Source: Alcaligenaceae bacterium (GTDB lineage: Bacteria > Pseudomonadota > Gammaproteobacteria > Burkholderiales > Burkholderiaceae_B). Taken from it: a DNA stretch of 43,279 bases. This document shows positions 17,162 through 25,602 of this stretch, in pieces. Position 1 is the stretch's first letter. Each line of letters starts with the position of its first letter. Position numbers and translations under genes: made by a program. The stretch lies in assembly GCA_012727555.1 (NCBI GenBank), contig JAAYGT010000062.1, positions 1-43,279 on the forward strand. Reading direction: 5' to 3'. Under the pieces are notes generated by a model. It worked only from the letters and a program-made list of their open reading frames with translations, had not been told where the DNA came from and did no database searches.

Positions 17162-17629
17162 ATGTTGTATGCCGCCCTGAAAACCCTGCATCTTGTTTCA
17201 ATCATTGTCTGGGTGGGCGGCATGGTCTTCGCACACTTTTACCTCAGGCCGGCCGTGGCCGGCCTGAACCCTCCGGAACGGCTCCGGCTCATGAATGACG
17301 TGCTGGGCCGTTTTTTCCGTGATGTCCTGGGGGCTGCCCTGATCACGCTGGCAACCGGTCTCTGGATGATAGGCCGCATCGCGAAGGCAACCGTACAAGC
17401 CGGTGGGCAGTTCAGCATGCCACTCGACTGGACACTCATGAGCCTTCTCGGAAGTGTCATGGTGATCATTTTTCTGGTGATCAGGTTCCGGTTTTATCCG
17501 CAACTGGCACGCTCTGTTGCAGACCAATCCTGGCAATCCGCTGGTGCCGCATTGGCCCGCATCCGCTCCATGGTCAGCCTCAATCTGGCTCTGGGCACAT
17601 TCATTGTGGTGTTTACCCTGCTGTATTGA
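17162..17629 (+). CDS. CopD family integral membrane protein
   Basis: This small membrane protein of 155 residues has about four transmembrane helices. It opens MLYAALKTLHLVSIIVWVGG, the pattern of the CopD/DUF2269-like superfamily with a conserved His in helix 1 and a second in MVFAHFYLRP. Helices 2-4 include GAALITLATGLWMIG, MSLLGSVMVIIFLVIRFRF and LNLALGTFIVVFTLL. CopD proteins are tied to copper or haem handling, but for stand-alone members like this the role is not established. The ATG at 17162 has GGAG upstream. The frame opens earlier at 17111 inside the terC gene. With only about 13 bases between them it is probably co-transcribed with terC. Confidence 0.78.
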   Translation: MLYAALKTLHLVSIIVWVGGMVFAHFYLRPAVAGLNPPERLRLMNDVLGRFFRDVLGAALITLATGLWMIGRIAKATVQAGGQFSMPLDWTLMSLLGSVMVIIFLVIRFRFYPQLARSVADQSWQSAGAALARIRSMVSLNLALGTFIVVFTLLY

Positions 17630-17767
17630 GAAGCACCTGTCTGTTTGGCCGACAACGACGCACACGACAAGCACACACGGCTTTTCGTATACACTGATAT
17701 ATGTCAAGCTTGAAACGCAGCAGCCGGCCCACAATGTGGCCTCATCACACTTCTTTCCGGAACCTCT

Positions 17768-18208
17768 ATGAAGACTTTTTTTGCCCGCTTCTTCCTGGCC
17801 CTTTTCATGCTGACTGCCGCTGGTGCCGCCTCAGCCGAGGCCAGTAAAAAACCCTCAGGCAGTGTCACCATCAACGAAACCCAATTCGGCTTCATCGTCG
17901 GCGGCAGCGTTGGCGGCGGCGAACTCACCTATCAGGGTAAAACACATCCGTTCAAAATCGGTGGTATCAGTGTTGGCGCCAATTTCGGGGTCTCGAAAAT
18001 GTCAGCCGCCGGCGAAGTCTACGACCTGACCGACCTTTCCAAATTCCCCGGCACCTACGTCAAACTCGATGGCAACATCACGTTGGGCGGCGGCGTGGGC
18101 GGCACCATCCTGAAAAACCAGCACGGTGTCATCATGCGCCTGCAAACAACGCAGGAAGGCCTGCAATTGAACCTGAGCGCCAATGGCGTAACCGTCACGC
18201 TGCAGTAA
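17768..18208 (+). CDS. Secreted glycine-rich protein of unknown function
   Basis: The 146-residue protein has a clear signal peptide (KTFFARFFLALFMLTAAGAASA, cleavage near residue 23-25). The mature part consists of beta-strand-like, Gly-rich segments: FGFIVGGSVGGGELTYQGKT, FKIGGISVGANFG, DLSKFPGTYVKLDG and NITLGGGVGGTILKNQHGV. The arrangement (GGxG strands, a KIGGxSxG motif, then YVxLxGxITLGGGVG) is loosely like DUF1134/EipA periplasmic proteins or SYLF-type lipid-binding barrels. I cannot assign it firmly to either. A periplasmic or outer-membrane location is likely. The gene stands alone and ends at a strong bidirectional terminator. Confidence 0.75.
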   Translation: MKTFFARFFLALFMLTAAGAASAEASKKPSGSVTINETQFGFIVGGSVGGGELTYQGKTHPFKIGGISVGANFGVSKMSAAGEVYDLTDLSKFPGTYVKLDGNITLGGGVGGTILKNQHGVIMRLQTTQEGLQLNLSANGVTVTLQ

Positions 18209-18253
18209 ACCTGTTGCATGCCGCGCAGCCAGCGGTGTAGCGCAGCGGGCACA

Positions 18254-18289
18254 AATGAAAAAACCGCCACACAGGGCGGTTTTTTCATT
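18254..18289. terminator. Bidirectional Rho-independent terminator
   Basis: A perfect 15-bp inverted repeat is present. AATGAAAAAACCGCC (18254-18268) and its complement GGCGGTTTTTTCATT (18275-18289) are separated by a 6-base loop. The GC core is flanked by A-run and T-run, so it works in both directions. It lies between the rightward secreted-protein gene and the leftward acyl-CoA dehydrogenase genes. Confidence 0.93.
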
Positions 18290-18312
18290 GCGTGAAGCAG
18301 AACGCAGCGTGA

Positions 18313-19428
18313 TCAGACCAGCAAGGTTTCCAGGCGGGAAAGATGGAAATCGGCTGAGCCAAGCAGATAATCGGTGTAGATCAGGCGTTTGAAGTAGTCA
18401 CCCACTTCAAGCTCGTCGGTGACACCGATACCGCCATGCAACTGAACTGCATTTTCACCAACATAGCGGCCGGCATCGCCAGCAGCCACTTTGGCCGATG
18501 ACACAAGACGCTGGCGCTCGGCGGGGTCCGTTTCGGCAAGGCCCACTGCAGCTACATACGCCATCGAAGCAGCCAGCTCTTTGTGCAGCAGCATATCGGC
18601 CAGACGATGCTGCAGCACCTGGAAGTCGGCCAGAGGGCGACCGAACTGACGACGGGTTTTCAGGTAGTCAGAGGTAATTTCAACCAGGCGTTCCATGGCA
18701 CCGGCCGCGTGCGCACACACTGCAGTCACCCCGTAATCAAGCGCAAGCCCCAGTGCCGACTCAGCGTGTTCGCCCTGCACCACCAACGCGGTTGCCGGCA
18801 ACGCCACGGCATTGAACGAAACGCTGGCGCAACGGTAGCGGTCCATGGTGGGGTAATCATCGACCGTAACGCCGGCGGCCGCAGCAGGCACCTGGAAAAC
18901 CGCCAGATCCCCCTCGAGCAGTGCCGTGACCAGGAAGTGATCGGCGGCTCCGCCCGACCACACAAGATGCTTTTTGCCTGAAAGCACATAACCGGTGGCT
19001 GAAGCGTGTGCCAGCGTGTTCTGCGGCCTGACGGCATCGCGCTGACCCGGTTCCAGCCAGGCCACCACGGTAACGTCTTCGCCGGTGGCCATGGCGGGCA
19101 ACCGTTCAGACTGGGCGGCCGGGTTGCCGCAATGAGCCAGCAAAGTCGTTGCAATAACAGCGCTTGGGATAACGGGCGCCGATACCAGGCCACGCCCCAG
19201 CTCGAACTGCACGGCGATCAGGGTGGCGGGGGATTCACCGAAGCCATCGTATTCCTGGGGCACCAGCAAACCGGCAACACCCAGTTCAGCCAGCGCACCC
19301 CAGGCTGTACGGTCAAGCCCGGCGGTGGATGCACGGGCACGGCGCGCCTCGAATGTCCAGGCGTCAGACACCAGCTTGCGCACGCTGTCGGTGAGCATGC
19401 GCTGTTCATCGTTATAGGTAAAGTCCAT
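18313..19428 (-). CDS. Acyl-CoA dehydrogenase family protein, small-subunit type (pimeloyl-CoA dehydrogenase small subunit-like)
   Basis: This FAD-dependent acyl-CoA dehydrogenase fold has 371 residues. It has the N-terminal helical domain (DFTYNDEQRMLTDSVRKLVS, then LGVAGLLVPQEYDGFGES), the beta domain (VLSGKKHLVWSGGAADHFLV) and the C-terminal helical domain (TRRQFGRPLADFQVLQHRLADM, VQLHGGIGVTDELEVGDYFK). It lacks a glutamate at both known catalytic-base positions. The IYEGT-type site reads LLGSA (Leu356 before Gly357), and the helix-G site reads LALDYGVTA instead of an xxER motif. Such inactive-looking subunits usually pair with an active partner. The gene 31 bases upstream encodes a matching large subunit. 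The resemblance is to PimD-type proteins acting on dicarboxyl-CoA esters, but the substrate is inferred only. Confidence 0.85.
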   Translation of the reverse strand: MDFTYNDEQRMLTDSVRKLVSDAWTFEARRARASTAGLDRTAWGALAELGVAGLLVPQEYDGFGESPATLIAVQFELGRGLVSAPVIPSAVIATTLLAHCGNPAAQSERLPAMATGEDVTVVAWLEPGQRDAVRPQNTLAHASATGYVLSGKKHLVWSGGAADHFLVTALLEGDLAVFQVPAAAAGVTVDDYPTMDRYRCASVSFNAVALPATALVVQGEHAESALGLALDYGVTAVCAHAAGAMERLVEITSDYLKTRRQFGRPLADFQVLQHRLADMLLHKELAASMAYVAAVGLAETDPAERQRLVSSAKVAAGDAGRYVGENAVQLHGGIGVTDELEVGDYFKRLIYTDYLLGSADFHLSRLETLLV

Positions 19429-19459
19429 GGTTTTATCCTTCGAATGCGGGTGCGCGTGC

Positions 19460-20650
19460 TCAGACGCCGATGATCATCTTGGAGATGATGCCCTTCTGTA
19501 CTTCGGTGGTACCGCCGTAAATGGTGGTCTTGCGCATGTCGAAGTACCCGGCCGGGCCGGCTGCTGCAAAATCCGGACCGGGGCCCGTGAATTCAGCATC
19601 GGAACGCATCCAGGCGGGATCGTAAGGCCAGCCATCGACACCCATGACTTCCATTTGCAAACGGGCCAGATCCTGCTGGATTTCGGAGCCGCGGATCTTG
19701 AGAATGGATGCCTGCGGCCCCGGTCCCTGGTCGCTGTTGGCGGCAACACGCAACAACAGCATTTCGAGTGCACGGATATCGACTTCGATGCGCGCGATTT
19801 TGGCGCGCAAACGCGGATTGCGAATGGCTGGTTCGCCATCCATGAGCGTACGCGCGGCAACGTCTTTGAGAATGGCCAGTTCGCGATGGCAATGACCCAG
19901 ACCGGCAATGCCGGTGCGTTCGTGGCCCAGCAAATACTTGGCGTAGGTCCAGCCTTCGTTTTCTTCACCGACCAGGTTTTCAAAAGGCACATGCACGTTG
20001 TCGAGCCAGACTTCATTGACATCGGCACCGCCATCGAGCGTACGAATGGGGCGCACCGTAACACCGGGCTGACGCATATCGATGAGCAGCATGGAAATAC
20101 CACGCTGGGCTTTGGCTTCAGGATTGGTACGCGCCAGACAGAACATCCAGTCGGCGTACTGCCCGAGTGTGGTCCAGGTTTTCTGGCCATTCACGATGTA
20201 CCCGTTTTCGGTGCGCTCGGCGCGTGTTTTAAGCGAAGCCAGATCCGATCCTGAACCGGGTTCCGAATAGCCCTGGCACCACCAGTCTTCCACGGTGAGC
20301 ATCCGGGGCAGGAAACGCTCTTGCTGTTCCTTGCTGCCGTATTTCATGAGCACGGGCCCGATCATGGTGAGCCCGAACGGCAACAGGCGCGGCGCACCGG
20401 CCTTGAAGCTTTCAACTTCAAAAATAAGGCGATACAACGGGCTCCAGCCAGTGCCGCCGAACTCTGTTGGCCAGGTCGGTGCGCCCCAGCCCTTGGCCGC
20501 CAGAATGCGGTGCCAGCGGATGTAGTCGTCTTTACTGTAACGCTGATGCCTGAAACTTTTCTCGCGAATGTCTGCGGGCAATTCTGCAGTTACGAAAGCG
20601 CGCACGTCCTGGCGGAATGCACGCTCTTCATCGGTCCATGTCAAATCCAT
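19460..20650 (-). CDS. Acyl-CoA dehydrogenase, large-subunit type (pimeloyl-CoA dehydrogenase large subunit-like)
   Basis: This acyl-CoA dehydrogenase of 396 residues introduces a 2,3 double bond into an acyl-CoA with FAD as cofactor. Landmarks: GAPTWPTEFGGTGWSPLYRL (57-76), WWCQGYSEPGSGSDLASLKT (123-142, flavin/substrate loop) and YIVNGQKTWTTLGQYADWMF (151-170). The YEGT position is IYGGTTE (Gly379, no glutamate). A Glu at 244 in LLGHERTG sits where long-chain and isovaleryl-type enzymes carry the catalytic base, so this subunit is likely the catalytic one. It matches the PimC-type large subunit. It forms an operon with the small-subunit gene downstream. The Bug receptor gene lies divergent upstream. 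Confidence 0.88.
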   Translation of the reverse strand: MDLTWTDEERAFRQDVRAFVTAELPADIREKSFRHQRYSKDDYIRWHRILAAKGWGAPTWPTEFGGTGWSPLYRLIFEVESFKAGAPRLLPFGLTMIGPVLMKYGSKEQQERFLPRMLTVEDWWCQGYSEPGSGSDLASLKTRAERTENGYIVNGQKTWTTLGQYADWMFCLARTNPEAKAQRGISMLLIDMRQPGVTVRPIRTLDGGADVNEVWLDNVHVPFENLVGEENEGWTYAKYLLGHERTGIAGLGHCHRELAILKDVAARTLMDGEPAIRNPRLRAKIARIEVDIRALEMLLLRVAANSDQGPGPQASILKIRGSEIQQDLARLQMEVMGVDGWPYDPAWMRSDAEFTGPGPDFAAAGPAGYFDMRKTTIYGGTTEVQKGIISKMIIGV

Positions 20651-20941
20651 GATGAGGCTCCTTTTTTTGGAAACTGTACCCGCACACAGAAAGGCTCACA
20701 ATATGCCATTACAAAAGGCCTGGTTCAGCATTTCTGAAAGGCTTTCAAGCATAAGGGATAACCCCGCGTTGGCATTATGAAACACCAGGTTCATAAAAAC
20801 CGAATTGTCAGCCAAGGTGTTTGGATGGAAACTGCAAGCCTACCCTAATTAACAACCTGTCGTCCGGAAAATAATCTGCCCGTTCCTCCCGGGCAGTGCC
20901 TCCCGCTCACGTCAGTGCCCTTAAACTGGAAGGAGACCCGT
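20651..20941. promoter_or_regulatory. Divergent intergenic region between the dehydrogenase pair and the Bug receptor gene
   Basis: This 291-base gap is the largest in the window apart from the edges. I see no credible small gene in it. A hairpin CTGCCCG (20876-20882) / CGGGCAG (20890-20896) with a 7-base loop lies 46 bases before the Bug receptor start and falls within its probable 5' leader. A small GAAAG/CTTTC dyad lies near 20,738-20,748. The promoters for both directions must be here, but none stands out. Confidence 0.45.
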
Positions 20942-21916
20942 ATGAAACTCAAAGCAACGCTTCTGTTCAGCTGCACCTTGCTGGCTTTTGGTGGCCAGGC
21001 TTGCGCCCAGGCCACCTGGCCCAGCCAGCCTGTCAAACTGGTGGTTGGTTACGCTCCCGGCGGTCCCGTTGACACCAGCGCACGCATTTTTGCCACGTAT
21101 CTGGGTGAGGTGCTGAAACAGTCGGTTGTCGTTGAAAACCGGCCGGGCGCAAGCGGCATGATCGCGGCCGAATCCACTTCGCGTGCAACACCTGATGGCT
21201 ATACCTTCAACTTTGTGGCCAGCCCGACACTGACCATCACCCCCATCATCCAGAAAAATACCAAAATCAACCTGTCCGATGATTTCAGTTACGTAGGCGC
21301 AATGGTGAATTACACCAATGCCCTGGTGGTTGCCACCGACTCACCTTTCAAGAGCGTACAGGATCTGGTCGAATTTGCCCGCAAAAACCCGCAAGGTGTC
21401 AGCTTTGGCTCAGCCGGTGTCGGCGCGTCGAATCATCTGTCTGCCGAACTGCTCAAACAGAAAACAGGCACAGACATGCTGCATGTACCCTATCGGGGCA
21501 ATGCCCCGGCCATGACCGATGTCATTGGCGGCAAAATCACCTTCATGTTCGACATCACCAGCACAGCCATTGCATACGTTGATGGTGGTCGTGCCCGGGC
21601 CCTGGCCGTCACATCGCGCGAGCGCAACCCCGGCATGCCCAACGTGCCCTCCATGATCGAAGCCGGCGTGCAAGACTACGAAGTGACCGGCTGGTACGGG
21701 CTGGTCGGCCCCAAAGGCCTGCCCGATGCCATTCGTTCCGGTATGCAGCAAAGCATGGAAAAAGTGGCCGCCAACCCCGATTTCGTCAAGAAAATGCAGG
21801 AAGGTGGCTACACCATCAACCTGAACACAGGCACGCAGCTTAAAGAACGCGTTCTGCGTGAATATGCCCTCTGGGACTCGGTCATCTCCAAGGCTGGCAT
21901 AGAAGCCAACAAATAA
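20942..21916 (+). CDS. Tripartite tricarboxylate transporter (Bug family) periplasmic substrate-binding protein
   Basis: This periplasmic solute receptor of the TctC/Bug family is heavily expanded in Alcaligenaceae. The signal peptide KLKATLLFSCTLLAFGGQACA is followed by the mature start WPSQPVKLVVGYAPGGPVDT, the classic Bug ligand-loop motif. Also typical are VVENRPGASGMIAAE, NFVASPTLTITP, SFGSAGVGASNHLSAEL, VPYRGNAPAMTDVIGGKI and GWYGLVGPKGLP. The ATG at 20942 is preceded by GGAGA, and the frame opens 27 bases earlier without support. No TctA/TctB membrane genes are nearby, as is common for orphan Bug receptors. Being divergent from the acyl-CoA dehydrogenase pair suggests a carboxylic-acid ligand, which is an inference. 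Confidence 0.93.
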   Translation: MKLKATLLFSCTLLAFGGQACAQATWPSQPVKLVVGYAPGGPVDTSARIFATYLGEVLKQSVVVENRPGASGMIAAESTSRATPDGYTFNFVASPTLTITPIIQKNTKINLSDDFSYVGAMVNYTNALVVATDSPFKSVQDLVEFARKNPQGVSFGSAGVGASNHLSAELLKQKTGTDMLHVPYRGNAPAMTDVIGGKITFMFDITSTAIAYVDGGRARALAVTSRERNPGMPNVPSMIEAGVQDYEVTGWYGLVGPKGLPDAIRSGMQQSMEKVAANPDFVKKMQEGGYTINLNTGTQLKERVLREYALWDSVISKAGIEANK

Positions 21917-21947
21917 GCGCTGGTCTGCAGAAGCAGCGCGGCGGGTC

Positions 21948-21986
21948 GTGCCTGGAAACAGTCGTGCACAGCGATGATCCAGGCAC
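21948..21986. repeat. 9-bp inverted repeat downstream of the Bug receptor gene
   Basis: GTGCCTGGA (21948-21956) is the exact complement of TCCAGGCAC (21978-21986), with a 21-base loop. It lies 32 bases after the receptor stop. There is no T-run after it, so if it ends the transcript it does so with Rho or as a 3' stabilising hairpin. Confidence 0.45.
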
Positions 21987-22072
21987 AACCGGCGGCACGG
22001 GTGTTTGATCGCACAAGAGCGGCATCCTTGGTACCATGAGACGGTTCGGCTTATTGTGCCCCCGGTCTCTTT

Positions 22073-23275
22073 ATGCAAAACCTCCGCTCCCTCACCGTCA
22101 TTCTGGCCTGCCTGGCCATGCTGGGCCCCTTCGCAACCGATGCCTATCTGCCATCATTCCTGAGCATTGGCCAGGAATTCCAGGTCAGTCAGGCCATGGT
22201 CCAGCAAACACTCAGCGTCTACCTGTTCAGTTTTGCCTTCATGAGTCTGTTCTGGGGCACACTTTCCGACAGTTTCGGACGCAAACCTGTGATCATTGCC
22301 TCGCTGGTGCTGTTCGGCATCGGATCCATCGGCTCGGCACTGGCCCCGTCGTTTGGCTGGTTGCTTTTTTTCCGCGGCCTGCAAGGCTGCTCGGCCGGCG
22401 CCGGACGCGTGATCGGCCAGGCACTGGTACGTGACCGGTTCCAGGGCGCTGCCGCCCAGCGCTTCTTTGCCAACATCACCCTGGTGTTCAGCCTTGCTCC
22501 CGCCATCGCACCGGTCATCGGTGGCTACATGAACAACTACGCGGGGTGGCGATCCACCTTTGTACTGCTGTGCCTGTTTTGTGTGGCACTGACACTGGTC
22601 TGCCTGCGCCAGTTGCCCGAAACATTGCCTGCCACCGCACGCCAGGTCTTCAAGCCCGGCATCATCATGGGCAACTACCTGAAGGCATTGCGCAACCTGC
22701 CCTTCCTGATCACCATTGTGGGCGTAGGGTTCGCTTTTTCCGGATTCGCGCTTTATATTTCCTCGGCGGCCAATTTCATCATGGGCATTCTGAAACTGCC
22801 GGAAACTGCTTTTGCCTGGCTATTCCTGCCCTTTATTGGCGGCATGGTGCTGGGGTCAACCGTGAACTCCCGCCTGGCAGAACGCCTTGACCCCAACCTG
22901 ACCATTCGTATCGGCTTGAGCATACTGGGCCTGGGCGCCCTGAGCAACGTGCTGTACAACAGCTTTTACAGTGCTTCAATACCCTGGGCGGTGGCCCCTA
23001 TTTTTATCTACGCACTGGGCATGTCGCTGGCACTGCCCGGCATGACCGTCATTACCCTGAACACGTTTCCGGCCATGCGGGGCCTGGCCTCTTCCCTGCA
23101 AAGTTCGGTGCAAATGCTCATTTTTGCCCTGGTTTCAGGCTTCATTGCCCCCCTGCTGTTCCACAGTGCGCTGGCGCTGGCCTGGGGCATGGCGGGCAGC
23201 GCACTGCTGTGCAGCCTGTTCTGGTTCACCGGCCGGCATCTGGCCCTTAAACACACAACAGCCACACACACCTGA
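22073..23275 (+). CDS. Bcr/CflA family MFS multidrug efflux transporter
   Basis: This is a 400-residue major facilitator protein with about 12 transmembrane segments and proton-driven export. The Bcr/CflA subfamily is shown by the start (ILACLAMLGPFATDAYLPSF), by the motif-A region FWGTLSDSFGRKPVI (about 59-73) and by GLQGCSAGAGRVIGQALVRD (about 103-122). SLAPAIAPVIGGYMNNYAGW (about 143-162, motif C-like) follows. Related proteins export bicyclomycin, chloramphenicol-type drugs or sulfonamides. The actual substrate is unknown. The start at 22073 has no strong ribosome-binding site. A short 50-base gap separates it from the following hydrolase gene, so the two may be co-transcribed. Confidence 0.9.
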   Translation: MQNLRSLTVILACLAMLGPFATDAYLPSFLSIGQEFQVSQAMVQQTLSVYLFSFAFMSLFWGTLSDSFGRKPVIIASLVLFGIGSIGSALAPSFGWLLFFRGLQGCSAGAGRVIGQALVRDRFQGAAAQRFFANITLVFSLAPAIAPVIGGYMNNYAGWRSTFVLLCLFCVALTLVCLRQLPETLPATARQVFKPGIIMGNYLKALRNLPFLITIVGVGFAFSGFALYISSAANFIMGILKLPETAFAWLFLPFIGGMVLGSTVNSRLAERLDPNLTIRIGLSILGLGALSNVLYNSFYSASIPWAVAPIFIYALGMSLALPGMTVITLNTFPAMRGLASSLQSSVQMLIFALVSGFIAPLLFHSALALAWGMAGSALLCSLFWFTGRHLALKHTTATHT

Positions 23276-23325
23276 AGACGCCGTATCATTCCGCACACAC
23301 CTGACCGACTGATAACCCGCATATC

Positions 23326-24294
23326 ATGAGCCTTGACCCACACAGCTTCCCTGCCTTGTCCGATACCGTCTCAGAACAAGCGCGCAGTTTCTTGCAGGTA
23401 TTGATTCAGGCGGGGCAAAAAAACATGGTTGCTCCGCTGCCAGACGACACAGAGGCCTGGCAGACCCTGTACACACAAGCGGAAAACATGCTGCTCGAAC
23501 TGGCGGCCCCGTTGGTGAAGGCCAACAAGGTGTCGATGCAGGATACCCTGCTGGGAGGAACCCCGGTTGTTAAACTGACGCCCGAAGACTGTGACCTGCA
23601 GGCACCGCCCGTCATTTACCTGCATGGTGGTGCATTCACCTTGCTCAGTGCCCGATCAACAGCCGGGCTGGGTTCGGCCCTGGCCCGCGCCACCCGACGG
23701 CGCCTTCTGGCCATTGATTACACTCCGGCCCCGCGCGCAAACTGGAAAACCATACACCATGAAATACACCGGGCCTACGAGGCGCTAATCAATCAGGGTG
23801 TGCCTTTGCACCGAATTGCCACAATCGGTGATTCGGCCGGGGGTAACCTGGCGCTGAGCGCCGTACTGAACCTGCGCGATGCCGGGCTCGGCCAGTGCGG
23901 GCCGGTGGCGCTGCTCTCGCCCTGGGCCGATCTGGCCAACCGGGGCGACACCGCACTGACCCTTGCACACGCCGACCCCACGTTGTCATATGACAATCTA
24001 TTACACAATTCAGCCCTGGCCTACACACAAGACCTGAACCTGAACGATGCCCGGGTTTCACCCCTGTTCGCCGATTTCACGCGCGGATTCCCCCCAACCC
24101 TGATCCAGGATGGCACACGTACCATTCTGCTCAGCACCAGCGTGCGACTGTACCAGGCACTTGATGCGGCAGGACAAAACGTCACGCTTGATCTGTATGA
24201 AGGCATGTGGCATGTATTCCAGGGCGGCCCTTACCCGGAATCGGAGCGGGCGCTGGCGAAAATCGCAGCCTTCCTCGACACGCATGCCACCTGA
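23326..24294 (+). CDS. Alpha/beta hydrolase of the hormone-sensitive-lipase family
   Basis: This serine esterase/lipase fold has 322 residues. The oxyanion-hole motif YLHGGAF is at about residues 99-105 and the nucleophile is in GDSAGGN (around 169-175). The acid is probably in IQDGTRTIL and the His in GMWHVFQG (around 294-301). HGG plus GDSAGG is the signature of the HSL (family IV) esterases, which cleave short-chain esters and lactones. No signal peptide is seen, so it is probably cytoplasmic. It follows the MFS gene and converges on the diguanylate cyclase gene 25 bases later. The physiological substrate is unknown. Confidence 0.88.
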   Translation: MSLDPHSFPALSDTVSEQARSFLQVLIQAGQKNMVAPLPDDTEAWQTLYTQAENMLLELAAPLVKANKVSMQDTLLGGTPVVKLTPEDCDLQAPPVIYLHGGAFTLLSARSTAGLGSALARATRRRLLAIDYTPAPRANWKTIHHEIHRAYEALINQGVPLHRIATIGDSAGGNLALSAVLNLRDAGLGQCGPVALLSPWADLANRGDTALTLAHADPTLSYDNLLHNSALAYTQDLNLNDARVSPLFADFTRGFPPTLIQDGTRTILLSTSVRLYQALDAAGQNVTLDLYEGMWHVFQGGPYPESERALAKIAAFLDTHAT

Positions 24295-24301
24295 AACAGC
24301 A

Positions 24302-24320
24302 ATGCGCACCAGCTGCGCAT
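24302..24320. repeat. Perfect hairpin between convergent genes
   Basis: ATGCGCA (24302-24308) and TGCGCAT (24314-24320) form a 7-bp perfect stem with a 5-base CCAGC loop in the 25-base gap between the hydrolase and diguanylate cyclase genes. It touches the cyclase stop codon. It has no T-run, so it is a weak or factor-assisted transcript end at best. Confidence 0.5.
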
Positions 24321-25588
24321 CAGGTATGCGATGGTGCTGCCTGCGCTGAATCAGGCGCGGGCAAGGCCAGTTGAAAATCAGCACAGACCACCTGATTACG
24401 TCCGGCGCGTTTAGCGCGATACAACGCGTCATCTGCCGCCTTGAGCAGCGCATCGGTGGACTGGTCAGCCCCGGGAATGGTCGCAGCAACCCCCAGGCTG
24501 ACGGTCACAACCGGTGCGGTTGTGGAATGGGCGTGCGGCAAGGCCAAGGCCTCGACGGCCTGCCGGATACGCTCGGCTTCGCGCGAGGCAGCATCGGGGT
24601 CACTGCCGGGCAAAATGAACACGAACTCTTCGCCGCCATAGCGGGCTACCAGTTCACCGGCACGCCGCAGACTGCGTGACAAAACACCTGCCAGCGCCTG
24701 AATACAGGCATCACCGGCCTGATGACCATAGTTGTCGTTATAGGCCTTGAAGTGGTCGATATCCAGCATGATCAGCGCCAGCCAATGCCCGTGGCGCTGG
24801 GCGCGCTGCCATTCCGCCAGCAGGGTTTCGTCGAAGATACGCCGGTTCGACAGGCCGCTGAGACCGTCGAGTGAACTGAGCCGTTCGAGCCGCAGGTTGG
24901 CCTCTTTGAGCTCGGCGGTACGCTGCTGCACCTTGTGCTCAAGTTCCTGGTTTGCGCGGGCCACGGCCTCGCGCAGGCGAGCCTGCTGAGCGGCTTCGTG
25001 GTGCAGGCGTTCGGAGTGGCGTTTCCCCACCCAAAGCAGCAAAACAACAGCCACAAGAATGAGCCAGAGCGCCCCGAGACGCTGGCGTTCGTGGACACGC
25101 TCCATTTGGGCCAGTTCGCTGGTGAGGGCCACAATGGCGAGATCGCTGCTGATCTCGTAGATTTTTCGATCGCGCAGGTAATTTTCCTCGGACAGCGTAT
25201 CACTGGCGGCGGGCCAGTTATCAGACAACATGAATGCATAGGCACGATTCTGGATCGCCTTGAGCTTTTCGGTTTCCTGTTGCAAACGAACGGCCTCGGG
25301 GGCCAGCCGTAATCGACGACTCAGCGCTCGCACGTCAGCCAGGGTGGCACTGAGCTCCTCGTTGAGTGCATCGTACTGGGCTGCGCGCAGGATATTGCGT
25401 TCAAGCAACGCCGTCGACAAAGTTCCATTGATGGCCTCGTTCAGCATTTGAACGCGCGACAGACGGCTGTCGATGGCAACCCGCTGACGATTGATTTCGC
25501 TGCTGCGCAGGCCGGTATAAATACCCACCCCGACACTGACGATCAACAACACAATGGCCAGCGAGAGACTGCCGGTTGTACGGCCCAT
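24320..25588 (-). CDS. Membrane-bound diguanylate cyclase (GGDEF)
   Basis: This enzyme makes cyclic-di-GMP from two GTP. The 422-residue layout is: membrane helix 1 (about 7-27, SLAIVLLIVSVGVGIYTGL), a periplasmic helical sensor (about 28-170, with no recognised family and many Arg/Glu heptad-like positions), membrane helix 2 (about 171-189), a coiled-coil linker (about 192-240), and a GGDEF domain. The last contains LDGLSGLSNRR, DIDHFKAYNDNYGHQAGD (276-293) and the active loop GGEEF at 318-322. The inhibitory I-site position reads R309-A-G-E312 in place of RxxD, so product inhibition may be altered. It lies 14 bases after the periplasmic binding-protein gene on the same strand. Confidence 0.92.
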   Translation of the reverse strand: MGRTTGSLSLAIVLLIVSVGVGIYTGLRSSEINRQRVAIDSRLSRVQMLNEAINGTLSTALLERNILRAAQYDALNEELSATLADVRALSRRLRLAPEAVRLQQETEKLKAIQNRAYAFMLSDNWPAASDTLSEENYLRDRKIYEISSDLAIVALTSELAQMERVHERQRLGALWLILVAVVLLLWVGKRHSERLHHEAAQQARLREAVARANQELEHKVQQRTAELKEANLRLERLSSLDGLSGLSNRRIFDETLLAEWQRAQRHGHWLALIMLDIDHFKAYNDNYGHQAGDACIQALAGVLSRSLRRAGELVARYGGEEFVFILPGSDPDAASREAERIRQAVEALALPHAHSTTAPVVTVSLGVAATIPGADQSTDALLKAADDALYRAKRAGRNQVVCADFQLALPAPDSAQAAPSHT

Positions 25589-25602
25589 GATTCACGTTCC
25601 CG

